Part shown: positions 52,847 to 64,000 of the stretch, one piece after another | Layout: each line of letters begins with the position of its first letter | How positions within the stretch are numbered: the stretch's first letter is position 1 | Assembly: GCA_946894095.1 (NCBI GenBank) | Contig: OX335659.1 | Coordinates: forward strand, 1,123,501 to 1,187,500 | DNA: 64,000 nt | Direction of reading: 5' to 3' | DNA from: Incurvaria masculella | Taxonomy: Eukaryota > Arthropoda > Insecta > Lepidoptera > Incurvariidae | The notes under the pieces: model-generated | Databases searched by the model: none | Seen by the model: only the letters and a program-made list of their open reading frames with translations | What the model was told of the DNA's origin: nothing | Position numbers and translations under genes: made by a program

Positions 52847-53342
52847 CTAACTTTTCGGACATAACATCCCAGTTGGCATACCGCCTTAAAACTTGAAGTA
52901 ATGAACCATCCCCCCCTCCAAAAACCTGCAATAAACCCGGTCGCACCGGACGAATCCGCGAACACGAAGGATGACTCCAATAAATCATTTTATTTCGCTA
53001 GATTTTTATTAGCAGAAGCCGAGGGGAGGAGAAACACTTATGCATTACATTAAAATTCGAGCAGCGGTCATAAAATGGCCGTAAATTTACCGACCGCCAT
53101 ATGCAACGGCTTTCTTTATATGTTACCCACTCGTAACCGGGAGCTGTGGGTTGGATCGCGCTCCTTCCGCCGGCGCGCCGCCCGCTACCGAATTTTAGAC
53201 TGCGGACACATTGGTAAAGTTTGCGCCTCGGGTTGCGCAAAACTCTATGATCGATGTGACTGTGGCGCGTTTCGCTCCTATGTTGTGGCATTCGCGATCC
53301 TTGATATCGATATAATTCTTGATAGGGTCTCGGGTAATAAGG
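52847..53342. other. Intergenic DNA, possibly single-copy
   Basis: The plus frame 53075-53362 (95 codons) and minus frame 53381-52998 (127 codons) overlap, and both run into SINE sequence. Neither has known motifs. A GC-rich core lies at about 53130-53190. Confidence 0.35.
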
Positions 53343-53771
53343 TTTTTTTTTATGCAACCTGACATGGATGGCTAATACCACACAACTACCGTTATGATAT
53401 TAGCCCAATGCACCACATTCCTGAAGGAATTAGGTGCCATGCCAGGACCTTCCCTTTATGAGCACGGCTACATTGAACTGGATGGAAAACCCGGACAATT
53501 TTTCATTGCCGCTTCGACCATCTTTTCATTCAATGCGATAGTATCTACCCGGGCGGGCTTAAACCCTACCACCTAGTCGGTGGTAGGGTATTTGGATTTG
53601 GACATGGATTCCGAACCATGGAGCAGCTCGCATTCTGGACGAAATGCACTTATCGAACACAGAAAGAGAAAGAAAGAAAATAATAATAAAGTGGTGCATG
53701 TCGGGGCGAGGAATTGAACCCAGACCTCTGGTACGCTAGGCCAGTCCCCGCGCCACTAGGCTACGAGCCCC
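53343..53771 (-). mobile_element. SINE-A, full-length copy with a small insertion
   Basis: Minus-strand copy with B box GGTTCAATTCC and A box TAGCCTAGTGG preserved. In the spacer between head and body there is an added AAAGAAAGAAAATAATAATA stretch, and a short duplication of CGGTGGTAGGGT in the body. Confidence 0.88.
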
Positions 53772-53800
53772 TCAAAGGTGGGCTCCCTCCTAATTACGAT

Positions 53801-53915
53801 CCCCATACAAACGTTGTTTACTAATCATTAAAAAACTTGCTTGATATATGGTATTTTTAAAAGTAAATTAGTACAGAGGCTTTCAAATGATTAGTAAACT
53901 ACGTTTGTTTCGGGA
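53801..53915. repeat. Small foldback R, about 105 bp
   Basis: CAAACGTTGTTTACTAATCA pairs with TGATTAGTAAACTACGTTTG. The loop is AT-rich. Single copy in the window, lying just beyond the SINE head. Confidence 0.55.
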
Positions 53916-54423
53916 ACACAGCCTACGGGCCTTTCCTATTACTAGGCAAAGGCATTTTGAGTTCTATGATTGACCTATTGCTATACTTGATTGCTGACCT
54001 GAGTCTAGAACCAAAAATATTTCTGTTCATGTGCGATGTACTATTTTTTACAAGGGCTTTATTTTTCAGTTGAGGATTAAGTTATGTCATCTCCAGTTCC
54101 ATAAAATTATATAGCTTGGATTTACCACACTGAAATTTCCGAAAATATCGTGGGAAATATTGAAATCAAAATGCTGAAAAATGATACTGGATATTTGATT
54201 TTTGCGAATGTCGCATAAAACGTATCTAGAGTCTCTGTTAATAACTAGATGAACCTGCAATGAACTTAACACGCAGGTATGTGTGTTTAAATATGTTTAA
54301 TATTGTAGGCACGAGGTTATAAAAGAGGACATTAGTCAACGCTGGAAGCCCTGAGACAGATATTCGGTTCTGAAGTCCAGTAATGGCACCCGTGGTTACC
54401 CATGATTTTTTATTGACAGATAT
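53916..54423. other. AT-rich intergenic DNA
   Basis: No gene or shared repeat recognised. Confidence 0.4.
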
Positions 54424-54660
54424 TTTTTAGGGTTCCGAACCCAAAGGGTGAAAACGGAACCCTATTGCTAAGCCTCCGCTGTCCGGCCGTCCGTCTGTCA
54501 CAGGGCTGTATCCCATGAACCGCAATAGGCAGGTAGCTGAAATTTTAACAGAGTATGTATTAATTTTGCCGCTATGACAACAAATAATAATAATTCAAAA
54601 CAAATTAAAAAAAAATCTTGTATAATGGTGCGGAACCCTTCGTGTGCGAGTCCGACACGC
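54424..54660 (-). repeat. Repeat B, copy 6
   Basis: TTTTTTAGGGTTCCGAACCC, CTAAGCCTCCGCTGTCCG, two CCGT units, CACAGGGCTGTATCCCATGA and CGGAACCCTTCGTGTGCGAG. The outer CCGGTT end is lost. Confidence 0.75.
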
Positions 54661-56082
54661 GCTTAGAGCAATATTTTAGAGGCGAGCGTAATCAGGTATG
54701 GTATAAGAGTAAGTATTATTATGGAACACTAAGTTTAAACATTCAGTCTCCGGAACCGAAGACACAAGATTCAACCCAACGTAACCCCAGCCAAACGAAG
54801 AAAGCAGCTCAGCTAGTCGGCGAATGCTAACCCAAAATCGATCTTACCTCCTGTGTGCTAAGGCCTATTTTAGCCTTCTAGCTTCTCCGGCGATATTAAA
54901 TATAGGCGGGTAGTACAATAAAGTTTGGAGGAGGCAGAAAGGAGGAGAGGTTTCAGAAGTTGGGGGGAAGGTAAGGGTTATTTACTTAGACTCGCTACGG
55001 TAGCGAAAAAAGTAATATTTTTTTAGGTGAATTCTGTTTACAGACCAAATTCATTTCTGTTTGCTGAATCCGGCAAACACGACCAATGCGATGTTTTCTT
55101 TGGACGCTTTGAGGAGATCGCGTGATTTCTGACGTTTATTCAAAGATGAGTTGTTTATTATTAGGTACTCCATGTTTTATGCTAATTTCGTGTTATCGTA
55201 ACCGTATTCTCGTTTTCCAATGTAATATGTTCATCCGGGATTGTATTTTATCCAAATTACCCTAGCACCAGTATGGAGAAATTTACGTCCGGTCTCTTTT
55301 CTCATAAGGTAAAAAGGAACCCTCAATTCGTTCTCCGTCTCTGTCAAATCCTTTTTCTCAGAAACTCGTGGAGGTATTAAGTTCTTAGGTTTTAAATTCT
55401 TACAAGCCGTAAAAAACAATCTCGTATATATGTCAACGTGTCAACCCTTGCTAATAAATTAAATCTTTAGGGCACTACTCGTTGTCCTAGAATCATGGAA
55501 TTTGGCAATAGTCTTACGAAAAAGTATAGGAAAAAAACCGGAAATGTGTAGTTACAGCATATAAAAAAAATCTCACTAAGCACGAACTCGGACATTTCAT
55601 TCGATTCTGAACACAAATCAAATACTCGTCGTTATTGCTTGAAGTAAACTTATTTTGGGGTCCAAAATTAATCTAAGTGAAAATAAAAATAAATTAATGT
55701 AAGTGAATGTTCTGTTCTTAAGAGAAATAAATAATCTTTAAACTGAATTTCACATTTAAGAAATAGCTTGCCATGAGTATTAAGATGTAAGGTGAGTATA
55801 AAATTCAACACTCTTACTTAAAGGATCCGTGTTAATTTAAGTCCTCCATTTACAAGACCTTCAAGCAGAATACCAGTTTTATTGTCATTTAAATATTGTA
55901 CCTATTTCGGCTTAGCATAATTTATTAATATCCAAACGTACCTAATCTCCTTCAAAATCATAAAACTGGTTTATATAGATGATACTGATGTTCCAATATT
56001 GTACCATCTTGTTTGTGTCGCAAAATGGTTCTTGCTTCCATTCAAGATACGCAAATCGACATAAACTTACTTATCCTCCAAT
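54661..56082. other. Intergenic DNA, no gene recognised
   Basis: Short open frames only (for example 55419-55231 minus) without known motifs; AT-rich after 55400. Confidence 0.4.
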
Positions 56083-56303
56083 AAAAACTGGCCAAGTGCG
56101 AGTCGGACTCGCATACGAAGGATTCCGTACCATGGTACAATATTTAACACTAAAAATCACGTTTTTCGTATAGGGCCCTCCTTTATTTTTTATTATTTTT
56201 AAGTTTTACCTATTTGTTGTTATAGCGGCAAAATATTATACACACTCATATTGAATACAAGCCTGTGACAGACGGACGGACAGCAGAGGCTTAGTAATAG
56301 AGT
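56083..56303 (+). repeat. Repeat B, copy 7, fused to MITE C
   Basis: AAAACTGGCCAAGTGCGAGT through GGATTCCGTACCATGG, TATTTGTTGTTATAGCGGC, CAGACGGACGGACAGC and GAGGCTTAGTAATAG, where it joins reverse-oriented MITE C. It lacks the final GGAACCCTAAAA end. Confidence 0.75.
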
Positions 56304-57008
56304 CATTGTCTACTTTGTGAAAATGTTGCATCCTCCTCATCACGGAGCCTGTCTTTTCTTTGAAACAGATATTATTCCGGGAGGTCACGACATTTTTGGT
56401 CACGATAAGGTAAATGGCTGAATCTGGGTTCACAGGTTAAAGACCAATCTTATGATGCTAAATATGTCGGTCTGCCTGCGCCAAGTGGTTGCGTTATAGA
56501 GATTGGCTAAACAAAATATAAGTTGGTATGTACCTGCTAATGAATGTACTGATTGTCTGGACATATTAATACCTATTAATTTCACAACAATAACCAGTCG
56601 GTTTTATAATGAAATACATAAATATACCTGAAGTTATAACTGTAACCTAAATCGCCTATAACTACGAAATGCAACCAAATATTTGTTCAGTTTTGGTATT
56701 ACTAAGCAAGTATGTACTGTTACTTTTATGCTACGTAATTTGCAGCCATTTACTTTATCACATATCTTTTTATCACGATAACTAACTTTTTCAGGCGCCT
56801 TATCTAGGCTACGCAACCACTTGGCGCAAGCTGACCAACACATTTAGCTTCAGAGGGTTGGTCTTTGTTATGTGAACACAGTTTCAGCCATTTACGTTAT
56901 CGTTACCATTTTTGTCGCGACCTCGTAGTCTATATGGTCCCAGAGCGTAATGGCACGATTTTGTACCGTGCCCGCGAATGAGTTATATAGTCCAATCTGG
57001 AAGGGCAT
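56304..57008 (-). mobile_element. MITE C fragment split by MITE D
   Basis: The C sequence TTGCATCCTCCTCATCACGG and CTTTGAAACAGA runs up to 56372, and resumes at 56935 with TGGTCCCAGAGCG and TACCGTGCCCGCGAATGAGT. Uninterrupted C copies read straight across this point. Only the left-end 150 bp of C is present. Confidence 0.8.
56373..56934 (-). mobile_element. MITE D, copy 3, nested in MITE C
   Basis: TATTCCGGGAGGTCACGACA at the left and TGTCGCGACCTCGTAGTCTA at the right, with long inverted arms as in copies 1 and 2. The flanks are TA-rich (AGATAT and TATATGG), compatible with a TA target. Confidence 0.85.
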
Positions 57009-57229
57009 ACATGCACGTGTGTGATTCGGGAATGCAAAAAAAGAAGGAACATAAATTTTAAGAAGACCCGATGAATGAAAAAAGACATTTCGGGTTTTGT
57101 GTCATAATGATTCTTGCATCACTACATATAGTTTTCAACCATGGTAAATGTATGATGTAATGTTAGGTCAATGTTTTGAATGTTTTCGATTGCAATAAGA
57201 ACCATATCTCGTGCTTCTTAAAATGTTCC
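57009..57229. other. Short intergenic stretch
   Basis: No feature recognised. Confidence 0.4.
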
Positions 57230-57622
57230 TCCTACACATTTCATTATATTACTAAGTAATGTGACATGTATGTATGTATAATCGCCCGTGAAGCAGGGAT
57301 GCATGAATTGAAGAAAGAGCCCAGTAAAAAGAACTACTTTACGAATATACTGAAAATAAATGTATGTAGGTATAATCTTAAACACTGTGTTAGTGGGAGG
57401 CATTCATTACGGGAAGAGGGACTGTAGGAGAATCCCAAATTATGGGTAGGTATACAGTCGGTGGCGAAATTGGTAGACGCAAAACCCGCGAATGGTATGT
57501 TGCTCTTTCTTCAATTCATGCATCCTTGCTTCACGGGCGATTATACATACATACATGTCACATTCCTTGGAATAAGCGACGTACCTGCTTAGTACGAAAA
57601 AGTATATTTACTTATATTACCA
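57230..57622. mobile_element. Repeat G, most complete copy
   Basis: The termini GACATGTATGTATGTATAAT and CGCCCGTGAAGCAGGGATGC on the left are mirrored by GCATCCTTGCTTCACGGGCG and ATTATACATACATACATGTC on the right. The core is in reverse relative to 18345 (CCCAAATTATGGGTAGGTAT, GAAATTGGTAGACGCAAAAC). The right flank TGCTTAGTACGAAAAAGTAT is shared with 19640. No ORF. Confidence 0.75.
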
Positions 57623-58095
57623 AGTATCTCCGCTTGTTATAATTCCTACTAGGTTTTAAGATTCTTAATAATGCGGTTTACGTTTAAATCTTAACTAGCA
57701 TAACAGAATAATTAGTTAGTGTTCGGTAGAGTTAGTCAGTTGAAGCCGAGCCTAAAATATTCTAGCATCGTTCCTACATATTGCCAACATAGTATCCTAC
57801 ATAGTACCTAATAATCTGGGCTGTATCATTCATAATACATAACATCAACATCATGTCTCGTTCATAATCCGTTAGAAATATTAATAACACCTAATTAATA
57901 TTCATAATTAATACTGTGGTTTATCACTAGCGAGGAATCCGTGGGCCATCTATTTGGGCCTGACGTGTCGTATAACTCATAGAAATCTCGCGTTTCTTTA
58001 ATTTAATTACGTCGTTATGCCAAGTTCTTTGAAGATAAGAGCATTAGAAAAAATATAAAAAACCAAAAAAATACCACTGAAGAGACAAGGAAGTT
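57623..58095. other. AT-rich intergenic DNA
   Basis: No gene or shared repeat recognised. Confidence 0.4.
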
Positions 58096-58381
58096 GAAAA
58101 CTTAATTGGATAAGTGCATTTCGTTACGAATGCAAGCTGTTCGATGGTTCGGGCCTCATGTAAATGGTGGCTCCCCTTTTCCTACTAGGTGGTAAGGTTA
58201 AGCCCACGCGGGTTTTTACCACCACATTGGATAAAACTGTGGTTGAAGCGGTCCGTGTTTTCCTTTCAGTTCAATGTAGTATATAAAGGGCCGGTCCCGG
58301 CATTGCACCAAATTTTTTCGGCAATGTTGTGTACTGGGCTAATATCATAGTGGTACCGTAGTGGTGTCAGGTTCCATAAAC
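58096..58381 (+). mobile_element. SINE-A, headless decayed copy
   Basis: It begins inside the body at GGATAAGTGCATTTCGTTAC, continues through GGTGGTAAGGTTAAGCCCAC and TTCAGTTCAATGTAG, and ends GTGGTGTCAGGTTCCATAAA. The pol III head is missing. Confidence 0.7.
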
Positions 58382-58680
58382 AATGTATTGGGCGTGTGGT
58401 CGCTATGGCGACACACCGTATGGTCAAAGCGTGCATATATGGGCAGCCGGCCGTGCGTTGCGAGGTGCGTCGTATGCTACACTGTTCAAAATCACGAATG
58501 TGCATTCATAATTCATTGTCAAGTCCACACGAACCATCCAATACGTCTGCGACTATATTTGCGTGTGGCATGTTGGGTTCGTAGTTTTTAAAAATTGGAA
58601 ATACTGGGTCTCGCAGTAGGCGCGCTGCTATTCAGCGCATCTGCTTCCTTCCGATCTGACAAAAAAAAACAATATTTTTA
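58382..58680 (-). repeat. Repeat K, copy 3 (inverted)
   Basis: The reverse complement carries GGAAGCAGATGCGC, AGCGCGCCTACTGCGAGACC, AAATATAGTCGCAGACGTAT and TGGATGGTTCGTGTGGAC, as at 62833. The part with the GCGGTGGC word is diverged. Confidence 0.55.
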
Positions 58681-59045
58681 GTGATTGCAAAGAAAGAGTT
58701 GAGGAACTATGAAACATATTTAAAATATAACCACACTTGTTACTATGTACACACCATACTTGTAACTTGTTAATATGTTGCATTAAGCTTAAGAACAGAC
58801 TCAATACTAATATTTTAAAACTTAGTCGAGCAGCACGTCCTGCTCCTCACACGCGCGGTAAGCCGTCAAACTAAATATTGTAGACTCAATACTACTATGT
58901 GATAATGTACGAGTATGTATTGTATTTATTAGAGGTACAACATAAAATCGAAAGCTACGAACCTAAACCTTACCTCCACGCGTTCATGAGAAAAGGAGTC
59001 TTTTCAAACAGACAGACTTACAAAGAAGTGATCCGTTAAGGGTTC
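58681..59045. other. AT-rich intergenic DNA
   Basis: No feature recognised. Confidence 0.4.
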
Positions 59046-59316
59046 TTTTTTAGGGTTCCGTACCCTAAAAGGGTGTCAACGGTACCCTATTACTAAGCCT
59101 CCGCTGTCCGTCCGTCCGTCAGTCCGTCCGTCCGTCTGTCACAGGGCTGTATCTCATGAACTGTATTTGTTTTTCCGCTATTACAGCAAAACGGTACCAT
59201 TAAAAATAATAAACTTTGACCATACAAAAGACGTGAATTTTTGGGTGTTAAATAATCATGTACGATGGCCCGGAACCCTTCGTGTGCGAGTCCAACTCGT
59301 GCCTCGCCGGTTTTTT
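59046..59316 (-). repeat. Repeat B, copy 8
   Basis: TTTTTTAGGGTTCCGTACCC at one end and GTGCCTCGCCGGTTTTTT at the other, with a CCGT/CAGT microsatellite of about 30 bp. Both outer ends are present. Confidence 0.8.
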
Positions 59317-59708
59317 CGTTTTTAGGACTGAGACCCTAAACAGTAAATGAGAAGATATCGTTTTAAAATAATTTCTAAACTACGTTTGAATGGAGACTTT
59401 CACTTTCATGACAGTGTTATTGTTTTAGTTGGAAACCTAGACCGACATACCTTAGTCTCCAACTTTAATAAGTGGACCTCGCCGTAACTTACTAACCCGT
59501 AAAATAACGTTTAATGGCCAAAGTCTAATTAATAATGTGTATAAATTAAGCCCGACTTCGTATATTTAACCAGCTACAGGGTGGGCAAGATCAAAAGAGC
59601 AGCTCCACCCAGTCCCGCCCAGCGACCACCCTGTACGTAGATCGGGAGAAGTTAAACCAGTATTGCGTAATTAACTCACATTTATTTAACTCAATCGCAT
59701 GGCCTCTC
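59317..59708. other. Intergenic DNA
   Basis: No gene or shared repeat recognised. Confidence 0.4.
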
Positions 59709-60258
59709 TTAAGGTGGCCCAACCCGGCGGCCCTAACTCATTCGCGGGCACGGTACAAAACCGTGCTGTTGCGCTCTGGGACCTTCTCTGTTTCAAAGAA
59801 TAAGACAGGCTCCGTGATGAGGAAGATGCAACATGTCCACAAAAAAGACAATGTGCATAGTGTACGATTTGGTAAGATTTACGAAAATTTTAATTTCAAA
59901 ACGACTTATAGCTAAAAGTAAACCACGACCGCTGTAGTAAAAAATCGAGCAAAACCCAAATAGATTATAAATCTTGATTAAATAAGCTATGTCTGATGAC
60001 TAATCTTTTTAAGATGTTTTTACTTTATCATTGCGTAATCCACCTCCAAAGTTGTTGTATAAAACGCGCGAAAAATGCGAACTTTCGGACCTTATAACTT
60101 AGAAACCAAACACAATTTTACAATGCCAATGGTCATCAGACATCTAGTTCGATCAAATAAAGCTATTTTGAGCAAAATTTTGGATCTCTGACAAGAAATA
60201 TGGGCGTGATCTTCTTTCCCCTTTTCTATGGGGAGATGAGCGGGATGGGCCACCTTAA
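59709..60258 (+). mobile_element. MITE C, complete copy
   Basis: TTAAGGTGGCCCAACCCGGC left and GGGATGGGCCACCTTAA right. It is nearly identical to 28825-29374 across about 550 bp, so the two are recent relatives. No ORF. Confidence 0.88.
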
Positions 60259-60559
60259 GATAGCTGTGTTATCGCTAATATTACAAAGAATTGATGTGTT
60301 TTGAATGAAGGATAGTGTGTGTCATCACCACTTGATTGTGGGTAAATGTATCGTCTTTTGCGAAATTACCAAGTTCACACGATTTTTAACTCCATCCATT
60401 CCCGAAAAACATGAAAAAGTGACTTTGTCTCCGACTCTAAATCATGTCCGTCCTCATTCTGCCATCGATCAACGCGGACATGCAGGGAATGCAGTAATTC
60501 TCTGTTGACATTCCATAAATGACAGCAAACCGATCTTATAGATCCTTAATGTTCAGGGT

Positions 60560-60680
60560 CATTAAACTTTAGAAACGCCGAGGTATTTCTCCCAAAGTAC
60601 AACCTGGGGTCCTTCAAACATGGTGTAAAGGAGCACCCAACCAGCAAGCATGGTTTTCCACCATAGGTCCGCCATGAAAA
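60560..60680 (+). repeat. Family J LINE 3' fragment
   Basis: ATTAAACTTTAGAAACGCCG, CAACCTGGGGTCCTTCAAAC and ATGGTGTAAAGGAGCACC, then GCATGGTTTTCC. It stops before the untranslated end and is followed by repeat B. Confidence 0.55.
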
Positions 60681-60682
60681 TT

Positions 60683-60980
60683 AAAAAAACCGGCCAATTG
60701 CGAGTCGGACTCGCACACGAAGGGTTCCGTACCATCGTAAAATATTGAATACAAAAAAATCACGTTTTTTGTATGGGAGCCCCTTTTTATTTTAATAATT
60801 TTTTTATTTTCGTTTTTTTATTTGTTGTTATAGCGGCAAAATAAATACACACTCTGTGAAAATTTCAGCTGTATATCTGTTACGGTTACTGAGATACAGC
60901 CCTGTGACAGACGGACGGACGGACAGCGGAGGCTTGGTAACGGGGTTCCGTTGGCACCCTTTGGGTACTGAACCCTAAAA
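60683..60980 (+). repeat. Repeat B, copy 9 (complete)
   Basis: AAAAAAACCGGCCAATTGCG at the left and GGGTACTGAACCCTAAAA at the right; all inner landmarks are present. The microsatellite is minimal (three GGAC units). Confidence 0.82.
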
Positions 60981-61949
60981 ACCCTGGACGTTGTCAGTAC
61001 ATCTTATGTGCATCAACGCTAAAAAAATAAAAGAAAACCTCATATCTCAGGGGGACTCATATCTCATCCATCTCTTTGAACCACACATCAATGGCAGAGG
61101 CGAAGGTTCGCGTAAAGACATTCCGGTGTCGACCGAAGCGTACTCATATTTTAGTATTCAAAGTGGGTAAACATTTGGTCCGCCAGCTCCCAGGTGCGCC
61201 CTGACCGACCGCTGTCATCGTAAATGAGGTTCTCACGTGACCGCCCCACCGCCCGCCTCGCCCGACACGACCGCGCGCTGGGCTCGGGATCGCCACGATA
61301 TGTCGAGACAATTTGGTTCCATGGGCTGCAATAGCTACTCGGCGGCGTAATAGTTGTGAACGGGTGCTGTTTGGGGACTCTAATTTGACAACCTCTTAAG
61401 AAGGCGGGCAAATCTTTGCAAATGAACAGATATTTGTCATGAAATATTGCATACGGCATGAATGATTGATTTTCGTGAATTCATAAAATTAATTTAGGGT
61501 TTTCGTCTGTATTTTCTACTATCATTTATTAATGTTAATAGCAATTAAAATATTATATTCCTATAATCACACACCAATTACTCGTATGTCTGCAAGCAGT
61601 GTCAAAGGGTTTTTAAACTTAGCTGGTTATTTTTTTAACGTCCAATTAGTCTAAAGTTACTTGCCAATTATTCTTCGCGATGGTTGTTAAACTGGCTAAT
61701 GATAAAATGTGACAGTTCAATGTGCAGTGTACTGCCTATGGATATGAATTAACAATAAATAATATGGAGCTTTTTGTATTGGGAAGGGCTCGTTTGCTGT
61801 AACAGTATCGACGGAATTAATTTCTACTCCCAAATATGTTATTGTGTTCGTCGTCGTTCGTCTACAGAGGTGCACAGTAATTCTCATCCCTCCATCAGCC
61901 TCAGCAGCCGAATATACTGACGTCGAATCAAGGTTAAACAACACAGGGT
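60981..61949. other. Intergenic DNA with a GC-rich patch
   Basis: About 61180-61300 is GC-rich, and the minus frame 61459-61151 is open for 102 codons. Its sequence has no motif I know. It could be an untranslated or coding exon fragment, but there is no supporting evidence. Confidence 0.35.
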
Positions 61950-62115
61950 GCGGTTTGAGGCTAATCGTGGTTCGGAATCCACGTACTCCGAATCCACTGC
62001 AGACCCGATCTCTTTTTAGCATCGCATAGAAGGAATGGTATTCAAAGAGGCAGTGAAATTTATCCCTATTTTTCATCCAGTTCAAAGTAGCGGTCCAATA
62101 AAAGGAAAGGCCCAA
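61950..62115 (+). repeat. SINE body fragment, decayed
   Basis: GGCTAATCGTGGTTCGGAAT, CCACGTACTCC, AGAGGCAGTGAAATTTATCC, TTCATCCAGTTCAAAGTAGC and GGTCCAATAAAAGGAAAGGC follow the order of the SINE-5S body. The tail is absent. Confidence 0.5.
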
Positions 62116-62830
62116 ATATGGTCGGTTGTCTATCCGAAATAGTCTTTAAAACAAATTTAGCGTTGCATTAATCAATGCGACCGTCTCGGATTGTGAGGAT
62201 CTAGGTCGATAGTTTAAGTGCATCACCGTTTATTATTCCGATGCATTCAAATGCGGGGTTAATAAATTAACTCAAAACTAACATAATTCCCTTCACTATC
62301 TCGCTAGCAAGTCGGAATTGGTACGATGGAAGATTCCATGATAGAAGATGTTATTTTTAATAAACTCGTTGAATCTGTATTCTGCTACGTCTATGAAACT
62401 GTTCGGCCGTCGATTCTGAGTTACATCGAACAATCGCACGAACCTTACGCAGCCATAAGAGAAAATTATAAATCAATAACGCTTTCCCTCATCGTGTTTC
62501 TTTTCACTAAAAGTCGTTACAATTACCTCTTGTCGGCGTCTTTTCGAGTTATCACCCTCTCCGGCCGCTCCCCGCGCCCCCGAGCGCCGTAACGCTGTTA
62601 TGAAGTTACAGCGGTGTTTCTCGGTCACGTGGCAGCCCTAAACGAAAATTATGAATCTCCAAGGATCATTTTGGTTGTGCTCTGTCGCTGAATGGACATT
62701 TCCTACACGCGTTTTTGATAAAATCTTTATATCCGTATGATACCTATTATTATTTGAAGTTGGGCTGCGAGCTTTTAAGCCTCGCTGTCACTGCGACCTT
62801 TGCAGATCTATTGTGACCATATATAAAAAG
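62116..62830. other. Intergenic DNA, no gene recognised
   Basis: The plus frame 62326-62592 is open for 88 codons and begins with an acidic stretch, but I recognise no family. It is followed by a GC-rich end (CCGGCCGCTCCCCGCGCC). No splice or promoter evidence. Confidence 0.35.
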
Positions 62831-63110
62831 GAAGCAGATATGGCATCGAGCGCGCCTACAATGGAACCCGCTGTCTCCAATTTTCAAAAACGAAAAAATG
62901 AATCTAAACATACATGCCATATGCAAATATAGTCGCAGATGTATTGGAGTGTTTGTGTGGGTGGGAACTGACTTGATGAACGCAATTTTAGAGCATAGAC
63001 GCGCGCGGTGGCGATGTAATAACTGTGTGGCACACGACGCGCCGCCGGATTTCCATACAATTAAATGGTCATTTTGACAATATAGCGGAGACGCTTTGTA
63101 CAAGACAAAA
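62831..63110 (+). repeat. Repeat K, copy 4
   Basis: AAGGAAGCAGATATGGCATC, GAGCGCGCCTAC, AAATATAGTCGCAGATGTAT, GTTTGTGTGGGTGGGAACTG, GCGCGCGGTGGCGATG and GTGTGGCACACGACGCGCCG. This is the most complete K copy in the window. Minus-strand open frames across it share words with frames in copies 1 and 2 only because the DNA repeats; the reading frame is not conserved. Confidence 0.6.
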
Positions 63111-63774
63111 CCTCAATAAATCTGTACCTGTCAACCTAATCCTGTGCGTATGACACCTAGGTGATGTTAATACCTATAATTATTAAAAATAACCCTTTTA
63201 TGATAATTTCGTTGTCAGTCTATCTGTCAAGACCCTATTTCTCCCAACCGCGTGGAAGTATGAAGTTGAAAGTTATATCAAATTCTTATACGGTCACTTG
63301 AAACTGTCAAAAACCAAGCTGGGTACAAAGTCAACGCGCTTATCACTATTTTAAAACTTACGCAGGTCTCAACCACATATGATATTTAGTTTGACAGCTT
63401 AAACACAAAAACATTTCCAGCTATTCTCTGTTTTAGGACAGTTCAAATTCAGTAATAGTAATGTATTACGATTAGTATCTACAAATTAACCCAATCTCTT
63501 ATATAAAAAAAATTAAGCCAATTGAACAGTGCCGCATGGTTAAAATAACACGTGTTGCAAATCGGATGATTTTGAAACAGTTGTCTCAACTGATTGAACA
63601 TTACGGCTGACTACAAATCAGGCATAGAACTTTCAATTTTCTAGAGGTACTTACGGTTAAGTATTTTCACTCAGTTAGAGTAACTTACTTGCTTTACTTA
63701 GTTGGTTTTGTTTAAAAGTTGTAAGACGGTTGTTATTATCGGAATGATAAATTCACTAATTATTTTTTTCAAAA
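63111..63774. other. AT-rich intergenic DNA
   Basis: No gene or shared repeat recognised. Confidence 0.4.
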
Positions 63775-63965
63775 ATGTTTTAAAATTTTGAAAACATCTG
63801 CTTTCCTGTACAGGTCGCATTTCTCAACCGATTCTCTAGAAATTTTTCAAGCAGGTTCGATAATGATTTGGTCGGGCTAGTTTAAAAAAATGAAACATTT
63901 TTTTAATATCAAATGTTCAATAAGACCGATTCGCGAGGTCTACGACTCAGAGAGCCACTAGTACT
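63775..63965 (-). repeat. Repeat M, inverted and internally shortened copy
   Basis: CAGGTCGCATTTCTCAACCG at the left and GCGAGGTCTACGACTCAGAG with AGCCACTAG at the right are the reverse complements of the two ends of M at 8366-8715. The middle is about 150 bp shorter. Confidence 0.5.
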
Positions 63966-64000
63966 TGTGGTTTTATATGATTCTGTTGTAGTTTTGGTAG

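Noticed and set aside
62326..62592. An 88-residue plus-strand protein
   Set aside because: The start looks plausible, but there is no family resemblance, splice signal or promoter evidence; I left it as unassigned DNA.

Overview
The window looks like repeat-rich nuclear DNA from a moth or butterfly. Evidence: an AT-rich background, a (TTAGG)n-type telomere-like tract, a mariner with a DD34D catalytic triad, and SINEs whose head/body design matches my memory of the HaSE1 and HaSE3 families of the noctuid Helicoverpa armigera. Without a search the species cannot be named. No bacterial, organellar or complete host protein-coding gene is visible. The only likely host coding sequence is a short GC-rich signal-peptide exon on the minus strand, present twice in an identical 188-bp tandem duplication (41361-41771).

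Two autonomous-type transposon coding regions stand out. A 723-codon reverse transcriptase ORF of a 5'-truncated non-LTR retrotransposon lies at 10082-12253 and is still open. A mariner transposase at 24006-25027 (minus) is broken by one frameshift. A pogo/Tigger-like remnant lies at 15647-16299, and several 3' ends of another non-LTR family are scattered about.

Most of the rest is a mosaic of non-autonomous repeats, labelled here by letter: SINE-A (tRNA-type head), SINE-5S (5S rRNA-type head, same body), B (ends in AGGGTTCCGTACC, carries a CCGT/GGAC microsatellite), C and E (MITEs flanked by TTAA), D (long-TIR MITE with TA ends), F (CCGACTTC element, one copy with a hairpin around telomere-like repeats), G (CCGTGAAGCAAGGACAC), H (inverted repeat with many ACGTATAAT motifs), I, K, L, M (smaller shared repeats), J (non-LTR 3' ends), and single foldback elements.

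Layout: 1-10 kb holds a large palindrome, B, D and SINE copies in AT-rich DNA. 10-12.7 kb is the LINE. 13-20 kb holds B, C, SINE-5S, pogo, F, SINE-A, G and H. 20-23.6 kb is sparse. 23.9-25.9 kb is one SINE split by mariner and an E MITE. 26-41 kb holds SINEs, C, E, J and K. 41.4-41.8 kb is the GC-rich duplicated exon. 42-47 kb holds I, M, F, foldbacks and D. 47-61 kb is densest, with nested B, C, D, E, G and SINE copies. 61-64 kb holds K and M. The insertions give an order of events: SINE-A predates mariner and E at 24-26 kb, C predates D at 56-57 kb, and E predates a small TAA-flanked element at 29.5 kb.
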